Positions 25,142 to 34,974 of a DNA stretch of 64,000 nt are shown one piece after another. The position numbers were made by a program, and so were the translations under genes. Source of the DNA: Pigmentibacter sp. JX0631 (GTDB lineage Bacteria > Bdellovibrionota_B > Oligoflexia > Silvanigrellales > Silvanigrellaceae); the NCBI RefSeq assembly GCF_029873255.1, contig NZ_CP123622.1, positions 2,455,001-2,519,000 of the forward strand, read 5' to 3'. Position 1 is the first letter of the stretch, and the number at the start of each line of letters is the position of its first letter. The notes under the pieces were generated by a model. That model made no database searches and was not told the origin of the DNA. It saw only the letters and a program-made list of their open reading frames with translations.

Positions 25142-28105
25142 ATGACAGTTCAAAAAACTTTAAAACTCACTGCACTTGGCTTGGGTATGGCAAGCATTGC
25201 ATTAACGGGATGTAAAGGTAAAGATGGTGGTAATGGTGTTGATGGGAAGTCAAATATAGTTAATGGTGCAGGTGAGCCAGCAGTTCATCCTGAAACGAAA
25301 GAGCCTATTCGCGGCGGCTCACCTTTAGAAGAAGGATCTGACACTACTGTTACTCATAGATATAAAAATGATAAAGGTGAAGAAGTTTTAGTTACAACTA
25401 CATACAATAAATCAAAACACAAACTAAAAATTGTAGCTTCTGATAGAATAGCATCAAATGGCTGTATGAATTTTACAGTGCAACTAGTTTCTGCAAAAAA
25501 TGATAAAATTTTAGAAGACATAACTGCATTTTTTAAAGGTGTTGGTACAGGTAACAACATGAATTCAGGAGTTGCGCAAGTAACACTCAATTCAGCATCT
25601 GAAAGAGATTTTGTTATTGAAGATGGACAAATCTGTGCAAAGAGTTTCTTGTATAATGAGGTATTAAAAAAATCAACTTCTTCTACGGAAAATGAATATG
25701 GAACAAATGGTAGTAATGAACAAGTTCTAGAAAATATTGTTCTTACAGCAAGAATGGGTGATTTAGAACCAGTAAATGAAATAATCAAAGTGGTTGATGC
25801 ACAAACTGTAGTTAACTCAATTCCTACTGAAGAAAGAACAATAGTAATTCCGCATGGTGCAGTTTCCTTTCCAATTCCAATTACTGCAAAATTGGTTGGT
25901 CGTTATTTATCTTCAAGAGATCCTAGAGCAAATGAAAATTCATTCAAATTATTTGAGCGTATTGCTGAGGTTACTTTAAAAGATAAATTAGGGAAACCAG
26001 TTAAAATAACATTCAATAAAGAAAAAATGGGTTGGGAAGTACATTCTAAAGATTTGGAAATAAGCCCTGAAGCTAAAGTTTATAAACTTTCTGTTAGAAT
26101 CAAAGCAGACCTAGCAAAAAATGAAGCTGAAACACCTGTACACAATCAAGAGCTATTTATTAAAGTTGTTCCTGCAATTCCTGTAAGCTACAAAATTCAT
26201 AAGCTACATACAAACATTCATGGAAGACAATCTTTCGATATACGAGCTAAGTTTTCTGATGGAACTGAACGTTCAATTTATGAAGCACAAAACACAAAAA
26301 ATAAAGGATATAATGACTCCTTTAAGGTAACTTATAAATTTGCAAATGTTGAAACTGCTAAAGCAAATAATTCTCTTAATTTTTCTATCAAACGTGAAAC
26401 AAATACAGGCTTCGATGTATTAGCTAAAACAAAAAATCTAAATAGCGTTGTTCAAAATTCTTTTACTGAAGATATTAAGTATAGTGAATTAATAAAGAAA
26501 GATATTAATATCCATAATTTGCCACTTATTGATGTCGATTCTGAAAAGAAATTTAGTTCTACAGATAACAATTTCTATAGTTTAACTGTAGATATTGAAC
26601 ATACAAGAGACTATTTGAATAGAAATGACAAAATCACAACTTCAGCTAGTATTGATACTTTTAATGAAGAATTAATTAATAGTGATTTATCTGCAAACCA
26701 ATTAGCAAGAATTGTAAATAATAATGTTCATTGGAAAACAGCTGAAGACAAGTGGAATAAAAATAGAACTCTTACTGACAAACATTTCTTTGTGGTTTCA
26801 GATCAAACTACAGAGTTAAAGCAAGAATTTTATGGAATTGAAGGTGGAGCTAATTATAATAAACCTATCTTAACTACAGCTGCAAGCGGATCAATCCCAG
26901 CAACTTCAGTAGAGCTTCCTCAAGGCGGTATAGCTTATGATGAAATTGAGAAAAATCTTTGCGTAAAAGCACTTCCAAAATTGTTCGTAGGAAATGTGGA
27001 AGTTCAAGGATTCCAAAAAATTGCTAAACTAGAACAGTTAGACGCTGATAGAAAAAACTTTACCTTATATTTTGACAAAACTGATAAGCAAGCAGAAGCA
27101 GTACCTTCAACTCATTTCAATAAAAATATTATTTGTGCAAACAATAAAGCTGATTTAAAAACAGTTTCATTTAATGCGGTTTTCCAAGATCGTAAATCTA
27201 ATAATTTAAGTGTAACTGTGGTTAAAGCTGTTGAAACACCTAAAGTTGTTCTTGCATTTGATGACAAGCAAAAACGTACAATTCTTTCTGCTAGTAACAA
27301 AGAAAAAGGTATATCATTATTTTACTTAATGAGTGATGACGAACTAGGTTCCCTAATTCCAAAGAATTCTCCAATTTATAACGAATTAGTTGTTCATGGC
27401 GAAGATAAAACTTCAACTAATAACAACATTTCACCTATGTCATTGTCTGTAGATACAGCTAATAGCAGTCCATATGCTAAACTTGTTGTTACAAATACTC
27501 CTTTTGATAGTTCAAGTTATCAATTTCAAGAAGTTAAATTTAAATTTACACCTGCGACATTCACTCGTCCAGCTACAATTATGGATAAGTATTTTAGCCA
27601 TGTTGCTTCATTAAGCCTTGATAAAAATAATATTAGAGCTATGTACACTTTAAATGAACAAGATAATCAATATTTCAACTATAATAATATCAATTCTGAT
27701 GGCAGCATTGAATGGGACAAATATTACTATGATTCATCTAAAATCTCTAGTGATATAAAAGCTAAAGAAGGTGAAATAACAGCTAAAGAAGGTCAAATTA
27801 CAACTAAAGCTAATGATATTTTAGCAAAAGAAACTGCTATAAGTAATAAGAAAACTGAGATTGCTAATAAATCGGCTAGAAAAACTCAATTATTAGCTAT
27901 TGCTACAAGATCAGATATTGAAGAAACTGAGTTAAAAGCAATTACAGCTCTAGATACTGATTTAACTGCTCTTGAATTAGGTTTAGCTACTCTAAAGACC
28001 GAAAAAACTACTTTAGAACAAGAAAAAACTACTTTAGAACAAGAAAAATCTAATTTAGTAAAACAGTTAGAAGATTTAAAAAATGATGTTCCAGAGCATA
28101 TCTAG
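25142..28105 (+). CDS. Large surface lipoprotein with C-terminal coiled coil
   Basis: I choose the ATG at 25142 (TAGGAGA just upstream); the 29 codons open before it are the leader. 987 residues. The lipobox is A-L-T-G-C, followed by a Gly/Asp linker. The long middle has repeated beta-rich blocks of about 100-200 residues resembling Ig-like modules. One (about 600-700) contains paired Cys segments (L-C-V-K-A-L-P, I-I-C-A-N-N-K-A-D-L) that recur in the paralogue at 28936. The last about 110 residues are a coiled coil with heptads (T-L-E-Q-E-K-T twice). Probably anchored at the outer membrane and surface-exposed. No enzyme motif; function unknown. Confidence 0.8.
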   Translation: MTVQKTLKLTALGLGMASIALTGCKGKDGGNGVDGKSNIVNGAGEPAVHPETKEPIRGGSPLEEGSDTTVTHRYKNDKGEEVLVTTTYNKSKHKLKIVASDRIASNGCMNFTVQLVSAKNDKILEDITAFFKGVGTGNNMNSGVAQVTLNSASERDFVIEDGQICAKSFLYNEVLKKSTSSTENEYGTNGSNEQVLENIVLTARMGDLEPVNEIIKVVDAQTVVNSIPTEERTIVIPHGAVSFPIPITAKLVGRYLSSRDPRANENSFKLFERIAEVTLKDKLGKPVKITFNKEKMGWEVHSKDLEISPEAKVYKLSVRIKADLAKNEAETPVHNQELFIKVVPAIPVSYKIHKLHTNIHGRQSFDIRAKFSDGTERSIYEAQNTKNKGYNDSFKVTYKFANVETAKANNSLNFSIKRETNTGFDVLAKTKNLNSVVQNSFTEDIKYSELIKKDINIHNLPLIDVDSEKKFSSTDNNFYSLTVDIEHTRDYLNRNDKITTSASIDTFNEELINSDLSANQLARIVNNNVHWKTAEDKWNKNRTLTDKHFFVVSDQTTELKQEFYGIEGGANYNKPILTTAASGSIPATSVELPQGGIAYDEIEKNLCVKALPKLFVGNVEVQGFQKIAKLEQLDADRKNFTLYFDKTDKQAEAVPSTHFNKNIICANNKADLKTVSFNAVFQDRKSNNLSVTVVKAVETPKVVLAFDDKQKRTILSASNKEKGISLFYLMSDDELGSLIPKNSPIYNELVVHGEDKTSTNNNISPMSLSVDTANSSPYAKLVVTNTPFDSSSYQFQEVKFKFTPATFTRPATIMDKYFSHVASLSLDKNNIRAMYTLNEQDNQYFNYNNINSDGSIEWDKYYYDSSKISSDIKAKEGEITAKEGQITTKANDILAKETAISNKKTEIANKSARKTQLLAIATRSDIEETELKAITALDTDLTALELGLATLKTEKTTLEQEKTTLEQEKSNLVKQLEDLKNDVPEHI
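28010..28051 (+). repeat. Two tandem 21-base units coding one coiled-coil heptad each
   Basis: 28010-28030 and 28031-28051 differ at one base and encode T-L-E-Q-E-K-T and T-L-E-Q-E-K-S. This suggests coil lengthening by slippage. Confidence 0.85.
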
Positions 28106-28152
28106 TTTTTTGAAAATAATTTTCTCTTTATGAAGAAAATTATATCGTAATC

Positions 28153-28192
28153 ATCCAACCCAATACTCCTAATTGGGTTGGATTGTGTTTTA
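28153..28192 (+). terminator. Strong hairpin terminator after the 987-residue lipoprotein
   Basis: A perfect 12-base-pair stem, ATCCAACCCAAT (28153-28164) with ATTGGGTTGGAT (28172-28183), around a 7-base loop, followed by a T-rich tail. Confidence 0.85.
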
Positions 28193-28821
28193 TACATTTA
28201 TTTAGGTATTTTTTGATTACTTTCTTATAAAATTTAAAATAATGTGTTAAAATTTTATAAAAATCAGTAATGTTACTAATTTAAGTATATTTCATAATAG
28301 TAATATTAAAAATTGATTAAAGTAATAGCAAATACTTAATATTATAAAAATTGTCATACAATTTTGTATTTTTTTATAAATTCAATAATTAAATTCATTT
28401 AAAATTATAACAAAATTTGATATAAAATAGTTAAAAATATTTATAATTATTTATATTTAAATTAATTATATAGTTTATCCTTATTATAATGGAAATTTAA
28501 ATCATAAAATTCAAGAAATAAGAAAAAAATACAAATTTTTATTGTACCAGTTCAAAAATACCTGTGTACTGTGGTAATTTAAAATATATATATTATTAAT
28601 AAAAAATTAAAATATTAAAACTTATAAGATTACAAATAAAATAAATTTTCTATTTAATTATAATTTATGTACTTTAGTAAAATTTAAAAATATAGAAAAA
28701 AAATCTTTTAGCTAACCAATTTTATGTTTTTTCATTCCCATAAAAAAAATTAACTAATTAATTTTATTAAATTTTTAAAAATATAATGAAGTTTTAACTT
28801 ATGTTTTAAATTTTGTTCTTT
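28193..28821. other. Long AT-rich non-coding gap
   Basis: About 630 bases of nearly pure A/T sequence between the terminator and the next promoter. No open frame of believable composition. A slightly GC-richer island at about 28540-28575 stands out but folds into nothing convincing. This may be spacer DNA or the site of an unrecognised small RNA. Confidence 0.5.
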
Positions 28822-28851
28822 TTGACAATTTAAAAAAACATGATCTATAGT
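28822..28851 (+). promoter_or_regulatory. Sigma-70-type promoter of the 626-residue lipoprotein
   Basis: TTGACA (28822-28827), an 18-base spacer and TATAGT (28846-28851). This predicts a leader of about 80 bases before the ATG at 28936. Confidence 0.65.
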
Positions 28852-28935
28852 TTGCCGAATTGCATAGATTACCAATTCGTGAACTTGCAATGATGTTTTC
28901 GTTAACGTTCTTTTTTTTTTATTCTGGAGAAAAGT

Positions 28936-30816
28936 ATGTATAAAAAATCAGTAAAACTTACTGCAATTGGTTTAGGTCTTGTATCTTTTGCTTTAGTTTC
29001 TTGCAAAAGTAAAAATGATAATAAAAATAATGAATCAGCTAACCCAAATCCTGTTGAAAAAACAACGGAAAATAAAAATATGGAAAAACTTGAAGTCAGC
29101 TTTAGCAGCAAAAGTCTTTCTTTAAAAGGTGGTTGTGCCGTTGTAAATGTTAATTATACTGATGCTAAAGGAAATAAATCTCCTAATTTAGCAGCATTTA
29201 ATGATAATAATTTTTCTATTTCTCTTGTTGGAGCTTCAAGTAAATATTTCGAATTAAAAGATGGTGAGCTTTGTACAGTTGCTGCTGATAAAGATGGCAA
29301 AAAAATAACCAACAATGGTGAAAAAGCTACTATTGTTGCAAAATTTAATAATTTATTTGCTTCAAACACTTTAGTCGCTGTTAAAGATACTTTTAATGCT
29401 ATCAATACAAGTTTAACAACTGATCAAGTAAAAGCTTCTGGTGAAAAAATAAGCTTTAGTATAAAAGGGTTTTCTAACTCTTCAGTCAGTAATGATGATT
29501 TGAATGCATTAAATACCTTAACTGATACAAATTATACTATTGAAGTTATTGACACTGTATCTTCCGTTGTAATTGCGAATGCAGTTACATTTAATGCTAA
29601 AACTAAAGTCTGGGAATTAAATACTAAAGTACTTGGTTACCAAGCTGATCCTACGAAAAATACTGAAAACGAAAAACTTTTAAAAATTAAAGCTACATCA
29701 AAGAACAATACTTCAGAATTCTACGAAGTAAATTTAGCTAAAATAACTATTACAGCTCCTGTAGTTAAATCTGTTAAGTTTGAAAATGTTAAAAGCAATT
29801 TCTTAAAAGACTCAACAAATAAATTAAATTTCGTTGCAGTTTATAGTGATGACTCTGTTAAACCAATTGCTCATACTAATATTACATTTGTAGTTAAAGA
29901 TGATAGTGAAACAGTACCAACTGATGTAACTGTTGAAAACGGTAATTTAATAATTAAAAATACAGCACAAGACTCAGTAGCTTCTGGTAAATATTATAAA
30001 TTAAAAGCTACAGCTGGTTCTAATATTATTCAAACTAATAACTTTCATGAAGTTATTTTTGTTGTAGGTGAAAATGCACCAGAAGTTCAATTTAACTTTA
30101 GAGAACTTGGACTTACTGGGCAATTTAATTCCGTAAATGATACTTTGACTGCAAAAACATTAGCAAAAGGTGCTTCTGAAAGCGATATTAACTTTATCAA
30201 GTTAGACCAAGATTATGCTAAAAATAACTGCGTAAAAGTATTGCCACGCTTGAAAATTGGTACAACTGTACTCGAAAATTTAATCCCATTTGATGATTCA
30301 AAATTGATTAAATCTGATAGTGATAAGTTTACAAGTAACTTTAGTATTACTAAAGATGTTATTTGTGCGCAAAAAGCTGCTGATTTAAATACTAAACTTG
30401 TCTTGAATTATAAGTTCCAAGGTATTGTTTCAAATCCTCTAACTGTTACAGTTGGTGATGCAATTTTAACTTCAAAGGTTTCTGCTGGTGTTGCTGGTAA
30501 AAGTATAGTTGAATTCAAAGATTTAACAAAAAAAGAAGAAGTATATGTTAAAGCTTACTATACTTATACTGATGGAAAAATATCTAATCAAGAAGCTTCA
30601 ACAGCCGATGCTGCTAAGTTTAATTTTACATTAAGCAATACAAATTCTCCATTTAAATTAGCTATAAATGGTAGTAATTGGGTGCTTTCACATAATGCTA
30701 ATATTTCAACTCAGTATAAAGACCAAGTAAATGAAGTTTCAATCACAGCTAAAGTTCCATTAAACAACGGACAAGTAGCAAATGGTGATAAATTAGTTGT
30801 TAAATTTGCTGATTAA
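28936..30816 (+). CDS. Large surface lipoprotein, paralogue of the product at 25142
   Basis: 626 residues. The signal K-L-T-A-I-G-L-G-L-V-S-F-A-L-V-S-C closely follows that of the 25142 product. CTGGAGA lies about 8 bases before the ATG. Beta-rich blocks resemble bacterial Ig-like modules. The paired-Cys block (N-C-V-K-V-L-P-R-L, V-I-C-A-Q-K-A-A-D-L) matches the one in the larger paralogue, but the C-terminal coiled coil is missing. The product is Thr/Ser/Asn/Lys-rich, as in surface proteins. The two genes arose by duplication and then diverged, each with its own promoter and terminator. Function unknown. Confidence 0.8.
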   Translation: MYKKSVKLTAIGLGLVSFALVSCKSKNDNKNNESANPNPVEKTTENKNMEKLEVSFSSKSLSLKGGCAVVNVNYTDAKGNKSPNLAAFNDNNFSISLVGASSKYFELKDGELCTVAADKDGKKITNNGEKATIVAKFNNLFASNTLVAVKDTFNAINTSLTTDQVKASGEKISFSIKGFSNSSVSNDDLNALNTLTDTNYTIEVIDTVSSVVIANAVTFNAKTKVWELNTKVLGYQADPTKNTENEKLLKIKATSKNNTSEFYEVNLAKITITAPVVKSVKFENVKSNFLKDSTNKLNFVAVYSDDSVKPIAHTNITFVVKDDSETVPTDVTVENGNLIIKNTAQDSVASGKYYKLKATAGSNIIQTNNFHEVIFVVGENAPEVQFNFRELGLTGQFNSVNDTLTAKTLAKGASESDINFIKLDQDYAKNNCVKVLPRLKIGTTVLENLIPFDDSKLIKSDSDKFTSNFSITKDVICAQKAADLNTKLVLNYKFQGIVSNPLTVTVGDAILTSKVSAGVAGKSIVEFKDLTKKEEVYVKAYYTYTDGKISNQEASTADAAKFNFTLSNTNSPFKLAINGSNWVLSHNANISTQYKDQVNEVSITAKVPLNNGQVANGDKLVVKFAD

Positions 30817-30857
30817 TTTCAAATAAAAATACATTACTGTAATGCATAGTATTTTAT

Positions 30858-30887
30858 ATCCTTAGAGTTTATCTAAGGATTTTTTTT
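30858..30887 (+). terminator. Rho-independent terminator after the 626-residue lipoprotein
   Basis: ATCCTTAGA (30858-30866) pairs perfectly with TCTAAGGAT (30872-30880) over a 5-base loop, followed by seven T. Confidence 0.9.
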
Positions 30888-30889
30888 AT

Positions 30890-31085
30890 TTAATCTTTTT
30901 CTTTAGGAATGTAATTATCAGTATTGTAGTCCAGCTCATATTTTCTTCTGGCTTCGTATTTTGCCCTAGCAACGGGATCTTGGCTTATATATTCTAATGT
31001 ACTAAATTTTTTTCAATTTTAGGTGTTTGCATAGCCAAGTTGGTCTTTTTTAAGACAACTTTGAAAAAGTGTATTATTTTATATT
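30890..31085 (-). pseudogene. Decayed 3' fragment of an Rpn-family nuclease gene
   Basis: The minus strand matches the C-terminal third of the Rpn genes nearby (M-Q-T-P-K-I-E-K, then after a frameshift L-E-Y-I-S-Q-D-P-V-A-R-A-K-Y-E-A-R-R). It ends at a different stop (30890-30892) after Y-I-P-K-E-K-D. Upstream bases up to about 31085 still resemble the parent gene but carry stops and indels. It marks an old copy next to the living family. Confidence 0.8.
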
Positions 31086-31110
31086 CTATGATTTAAAAGA
31101 AAAGTAATGA

Positions 31111-31139
31111 AGAGAAACTAAGTATTCTTTAGTTTCTCT
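31111..31139 (-). repeat. Conserved hairpin containing the Rpn stop codon (copy 1)
   Basis: AGAGAAACTAAG and CTTAGTTTCTCT-type arms (12 pairs, short A/T loop) overlap the last codons and TAG of the Rpn gene. The same hairpin ends every complete Rpn 3' end in the window. It may act as a terminator, or as an element end. Confidence 0.7.
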
Positions 31140-31951
31140 ATTTCAGAAATGGGTAGGTCTGTTATTTTACTAATCATTTCAATTGAAAAATGATTTACTA
31201 AAAGGTTTTTTGCTATTTCAAGTTTTCCCTTAGCAAAACCTAGTTGTACACCTTCATCTTTCCCTTTAACAAAACCTAGTTGCTCTCCCTCATTTTTCCC
31301 ATTTTGAAAACCTTTAGTAAAACCAATCTGTAATCCCTCTTCCCTAGCCCCATCCATATCGGTGTTGTAGTCAAGTTCATATTTTCTTCTGGCTTCGTAC
31401 TTTGCCCTAGCAATGGGATCTTGGCTGATATATTCAAGTGTATTAAATGCTTTTTCAATTTCAGGTGTTTGCATAGCCATGACGGTCTCCTTTGAAGCAC
31501 CTTTAAAAAAGTGCATCCATTTGTCCAGTTCATTATAATACTGATCTGGGATTTTGGGAACTTCTAAAAAGTAAAGTTGGAAATCATTACTAAAAATATA
31601 TTTTGTATCAATATCAAGGGTTTTAATTTTAGTGAAAAAATGTTCTTTGTGTTTAAAGAAATTAAAATTTAAAATATGAATACAGATAGCCGGTTTTAAG
31701 GTTTTGTATTTCTTTCCACTAGTTAATTGTTGTTCATAAAGTTTTGCCCAGTAATACAAACAACGTTTTTCGTATTCATAAGTATTTTGCACTTGAATTT
31801 CAATGTTGACAAAACTTTCATTATTAAGTTTTGCCAACACATCTAGCGTAAATCGTCGAACCTTCACACATTGCCGAGTAAACGTCAATGAAGTAACTTA
31901 ATTTATAGTGATTTATTTACGTAATTTGATAAATGAATAAGAATTGTTTCT

Positions 31952-33538
31952 TTATCCGCTGTCTATATTATTAAATTCTTTTGGGGTAAAGACGTTTTTC
32001 CCAGCATGAATATGCTTAACAAGCATTGAAAAATATTCTCTAGGATTTATTCCATTTAATTTACAAGACTCTACAAGAGTAAACATAATAGATGCTGTTT
32101 TTGCACCTTGTTTTGAATGAGTTCCATACCAAGTTTTTCTTCCTATAACAGGACTTCTAAGTTGTCTTTCTTGGTGATTATTATCAATGGGCAATTCAAT
32201 ATTTTCGATAAATCTTGTAAGCCCTTCATGGTTTTTTAAAAAATAGTTTATAGCGATTGCTAGTGTACTTTGAGCAGAAACTCCTTGTAACAATTTTTTT
32301 CCTATTATCTTCATGTCTTCAAAGAGTGCTTTCATTTGATTTCTATTTTTTTGGAGTAGTTGAGGATCCTTTTTTCCATCTGATTCTAACCTATAAATTT
32401 CATGATACTGTTCAATGAAGAATTTACTTTCAGGGAATTTTTCAGCTTCCATGAATTTGCGACGACTATGCGCATTGCAATAAATATTTTTAATTAATGG
32501 AATATTTTTATTCTCTCGCTGTTTATTTACTTCTGTTGTTGATTTAACGTAACCGGAATAAATGTCACTGACTAAATATTCACACTTAGATTTGCCAAGA
32601 ATCTCAGAAGCGACATCGCCTGATCTGGTATTCCTGATTTCAAAGTATGAGCTTTGTTTGTTGGAAAATCCCCATAAATACCAGCTCTTTTTTTCATCTC
32701 CTTCTAACATTCGGTGAGGAGTTTCATCCGCATGTAATACGTTTGAAGATAATATTTCTTCCTTTACTTTATTATATGCCAGCTCAACATATTCGGCTAG
32801 TTTATGTGTCGTACCTATTAAACTATTGGGTGGTAAATCCACAAAGCCTTCACGCCCTGCTATTGAACTGTATCTTTCAATAGGGATGAGATCACAGTAC
32901 TTTGTCATTGCAACATCGACTATCATTTCGTCACTATAAACTGAACTTGGTATTATTTTTTTAGGAGTAGGAGCAGTCTTAATATCTCCATGACATTTGG
33001 TACACCGGTATTTATGTCGCTTTTGTTTTATTATGTAGTAATCTTTTGGCTCTGTTGTTAAAAACTCACTATCTTCAGTCATTCCAGAATCACGCATTTG
33101 TGAACCACAGCAGTTGCAAATAGGCAGTTCCTTAAATTCTACATGTTCTTCAATTATTTCTGCTTCAGGATATCGCTCAGAAGGAAGTCTTTTAATTTCA
33201 TTGGCACGTTTTTTTGAACTATTTTTCTTTATATTATCAGATGGTTCTGAAGTACTTTTATCTTTTACAATCCTTTCAGATTTTTCTCTAAATATCCTTC
33301 GTCTAAGTAATACAAGTTGCCCCTCAACTTCAACAATTTTATCCAGTAACTCTTTATTATGCTTTTTTAAGCTATCTCGTTCTTCAAGGATGAGATTGTG
33401 TTTTTGAATAAATTCATTATGAGAATTTAATATTTTCTCAGTATATTTCTTTTGATTTTCAAAGAATTCAATCAGCTGTTTGCTATTGAATTTTAAAAGA
33501 TCATTCGCGGTAATTTTTTCGAATAGATTTTTTTCCAT
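31952..33538 (-). CDS. tnpC: IS66 transposase TnpC
   Basis: 528 residues. An N-terminal leucine-zipper-like coiled coil (about 30-80) is followed by a zinc-finger segment (C-N-C-C-G and C-T-K-C-H), then the DDE core: L-H-A-D-E-T-P (first Asp), V-S-D-I-Y-S-G-Y (second) and D-N-N-H-Q-E-R-Q-L-R (Glu). The C-terminal S-C-K-L-N-G-I-N-P-R-E-Y-F tail is typical of IS66. Catalytic for cut-and-join of the element. It differs from the copy at 61604 at only a handful of residues. Confidence 0.95.
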   Translation of the reverse strand: MEKNLFEKITANDLLKFNSKQLIEFFENQKKYTEKILNSHNEFIQKHNLILEERDSLKKHNKELLDKIVEVEGQLVLLRRRIFREKSERIVKDKSTSEPSDNIKKNSSKKRANEIKRLPSERYPEAEIIEEHVEFKELPICNCCGSQMRDSGMTEDSEFLTTEPKDYYIIKQKRHKYRCTKCHGDIKTAPTPKKIIPSSVYSDEMIVDVAMTKYCDLIPIERYSSIAGREGFVDLPPNSLIGTTHKLAEYVELAYNKVKEEILSSNVLHADETPHRMLEGDEKKSWYLWGFSNKQSSYFEIRNTRSGDVASEILGKSKCEYLVSDIYSGYVKSTTEVNKQRENKNIPLIKNIYCNAHSRRKFMEAEKFPESKFFIEQYHEIYRLESDGKKDPQLLQKNRNQMKALFEDMKIIGKKLLQGVSAQSTLAIAINYFLKNHEGLTRFIENIELPIDNNHQERQLRSPVIGRKTWYGTHSKQGAKTASIMFTLVESCKLNGINPREYFSMLVKHIHAGKNVFTPKEFNNIDSG

Positions 33539-33569
33539 TCGCGCAAGATAACACCTAATTCATTAAATT

Positions 33570-33939
33570 TCAAGCATTTGATTTGGTTGTGTATTTTCTA
33601 ATTTCTGCAGGACTTTCAACAAATCTTTTGTTTAGATCTGTTCCTTCAAAAAATAAACTAAATTCAGCTTGAGTAAGAATAATTTCTTTTTTATACCTCG
33701 GATTTATTCTTGAAAATAACCCTTTTTCAAGCCTTTTGGATATGATTACGAGTCCAGTACCATCATAATAAAGACACTTACAAGAACCTTTTCTTATTTA
33801 TAAATAAAAATAAATGTCCCGAAAAAGGATCCTTACGAAGAACATTTTTTGCACGATTAAATAACCCATCATACGATTCTCGCATATCCGTGGGACTCTT
33901 ATTTACATATATCTTTGTTCTTCTATTAAAATTAATCAT
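33570..33939 (-). pseudogene. tnpB: IS66 tnpB with a frameshift
   Basis: An ATG at 33939 overlaps the tnpA stop by 4 bases. The frame reads M-I-N-F-N-R-R-T-K-I-Y-V...F-S-G-H-L-F-L-F-I-N-K-K-R-F-L and then stops. The rest of TnpB (C-L-Y-Y-D-G-T-G-L-V-I-I-S-K-R-L-E-K-G) continues one frame over to 33570. Compared with the other copy, two bases are missing near 33786. Either inactive or expressed by frameshifting. Confidence 0.85.
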
Positions 33940-34325
33940 GCGCTTTTCTTTAAATAATCCAATAAAAAATCTATGTTTGAAAATCGAATCAATTTACCAC
34001 CTGGTAACACTAACTCTGCAGCACCACATACAGATGTTGTTACTGTTGCATGTTCTGAATTTAAATTTTGTTCCGTTGATATCTTTATTTGTTTAAAATC
34101 TTCGTCACTAAAGTGACCTTCTCTTTTTAACCTTTTTGCTTTACCAATTAAAGATGCCATTTGTGCATGTGTAAAACCTAAAGTCGCATAAAATTCCTTA
34201 CTTGAACCTGTCCAATTCTCCCATGCTACTAACACTTCAAACAATATGTCATCGGGGACATGCTTTAAATACCCTTTATCTGATACATAAGAACTTAACT
34301 TCCTTTTTAAGGTTACATTCTCCAT
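33936..34325 (-). CDS. tnpA: IS66 accessory protein TnpA
   Basis: 129 residues from the ATG at 34325, which is properly spaced from AAAGGAG; the Met two codons earlier abuts it. It has an HTH-like N-terminal half (F-Y-A-T-L-G-F-T-H-A-Q-M-A-S-L-I-G-K-A-K-R) and a C-terminal strand region ending G-G-K-L-I-R-F. Required with TnpB and TnpC for IS66 transposition in studied elements. Start of the IS operon. Confidence 0.88.
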   Translation of the reverse strand: MENVTLKRKLSSYVSDKGYLKHVPDDILFEVLVAWENWTGSSKEFYATLGFTHAQMASLIGKAKRLKREGHFSDEDFKQIKISTEQNLNSEHATVTTSVCGAAELVLPGGKLIRFSNIDFLLDYLKKSA

Positions 34326-34619
34326 TATCATCTCCTTTCTCTTCTATTATGATGACTATTTTAATCTAACAAATTTAATTTTTATTGAAATGTGGGCTTG
34401 TGCGATGATTTACCATCTAGCCTAGTTTCCTTATCGTCTTCTTGATCTTTATTAATTTCTGTATTTAGGTAAGTTAAGGAAATAATTTTTTCATCTTCTG
34501 GATAATTTAACACACTATTTAAAAAGTGAATTAAAACATCTTCTTTCTCCCCAAAAATGCGTTTAAAAACATAATCATTTTTAATGTCAAGCAATTCAAA
34601 TTCCATTCCAGCTCCTTTC

Positions 34620-34694
34620 AAGTAAACGGATAAGGAGCATAAATTAAAAAAAATGAAATGTGTGGAGCTGACCAGAAACTGAACAAAGTTGAAA
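34620..34694. repeat. Conserved block upstream of the Rpn genes (copy 1)
   Basis: About 75 bases starting AAGTAAACGG and including CTGACCAGAAACTGAACA recur almost unchanged at 58680 and 59870, each time immediately upstream of an Rpn start. It is either the shared promoter/leader or the edge of the mobile unit. Confidence 0.85.
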
Positions 34695-34974
34695 AAAAGT
34701 GAACAAGAAAGATTTGTTTTGAATTTAAATTATTATTTTATATAGCTAAAAATTTTAGATTTTTAATGTTTTTATTATTGCATTTTTAAAGGTGTGAACT
34801 TCAAATGAGGGGTCAGGATCAGTGATTAAAATTTTCTTTTAAGTATATTATTTCATTAAATTAACATTTTTACATTAAATTTCATTCTTTTTACTTAATA
34901 TTGCATAAAATTTAATATCAATTAAATATAATAAATACAAGCAGACAAATTAAATTTTTTAACCACTAGTAATA

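Larger units (their letters stand above)
31848..34413 (-). mobile_element. IS66-family insertion sequence, complete (2,566 bases)
   Basis: The left end reads GTAAATCGTCG from 31848. The right end, read inward, is GTAAATCATCG from 34413, so the terminal inverted repeats match at 10 of 11 bases. CATCTAGC at 31840-31847 and again at 34414-34421 is an exact 8-base target duplication, the size usual for IS66. The element carries tnpA, tnpB and tnpC in the standard order on the minus strand, with tnpB frameshifted. A near-identical second copy begins at 61487. Confidence 0.97.
31118..34606 (-). pseudogene. Rpn-family PD-(D/E)XK nuclease/transposase gene split by IS66
   Basis: The two halves, 34606-34414 (start M-E-F-E-L-L-D-I-K-N-D-Y-V-F-K-R-I-F-G with AAAGGAG upstream) and 31847-31118, join exactly to the sequence of the intact paralogue at 57777-58667 once the IS66 at 31848-34413 and one 8-base duplicate are removed. 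The break falls right after the Asp of R-L-D-V-L-A-K, the catalytic Asp region of the nuclease, so the left part alone cannot be active. The IS end happens to supply an in-frame start for a truncated 256-residue product. In the known Rpn family, such enzymes promote recA-independent recombination. The C-terminus has repeated G-F-x-K-G-K units. Confidence 0.92.

Noticed and set aside
28193-28821. Possible CRISPR array or small-RNA gene in the AT-rich gap
   Set aside because: No regularly spaced repeats were seen here or anywhere in the window, and no stable GC-containing hairpin apart from the terminator at its left edge.
31118-31888. A separate 256-residue gene starting inside the IS66 end
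   Set aside because: The first residues are read from the IS terminal repeat; the true gene starts at 34606 and is interrupted. Any product from the IS start would lack the catalytic N-terminal half.
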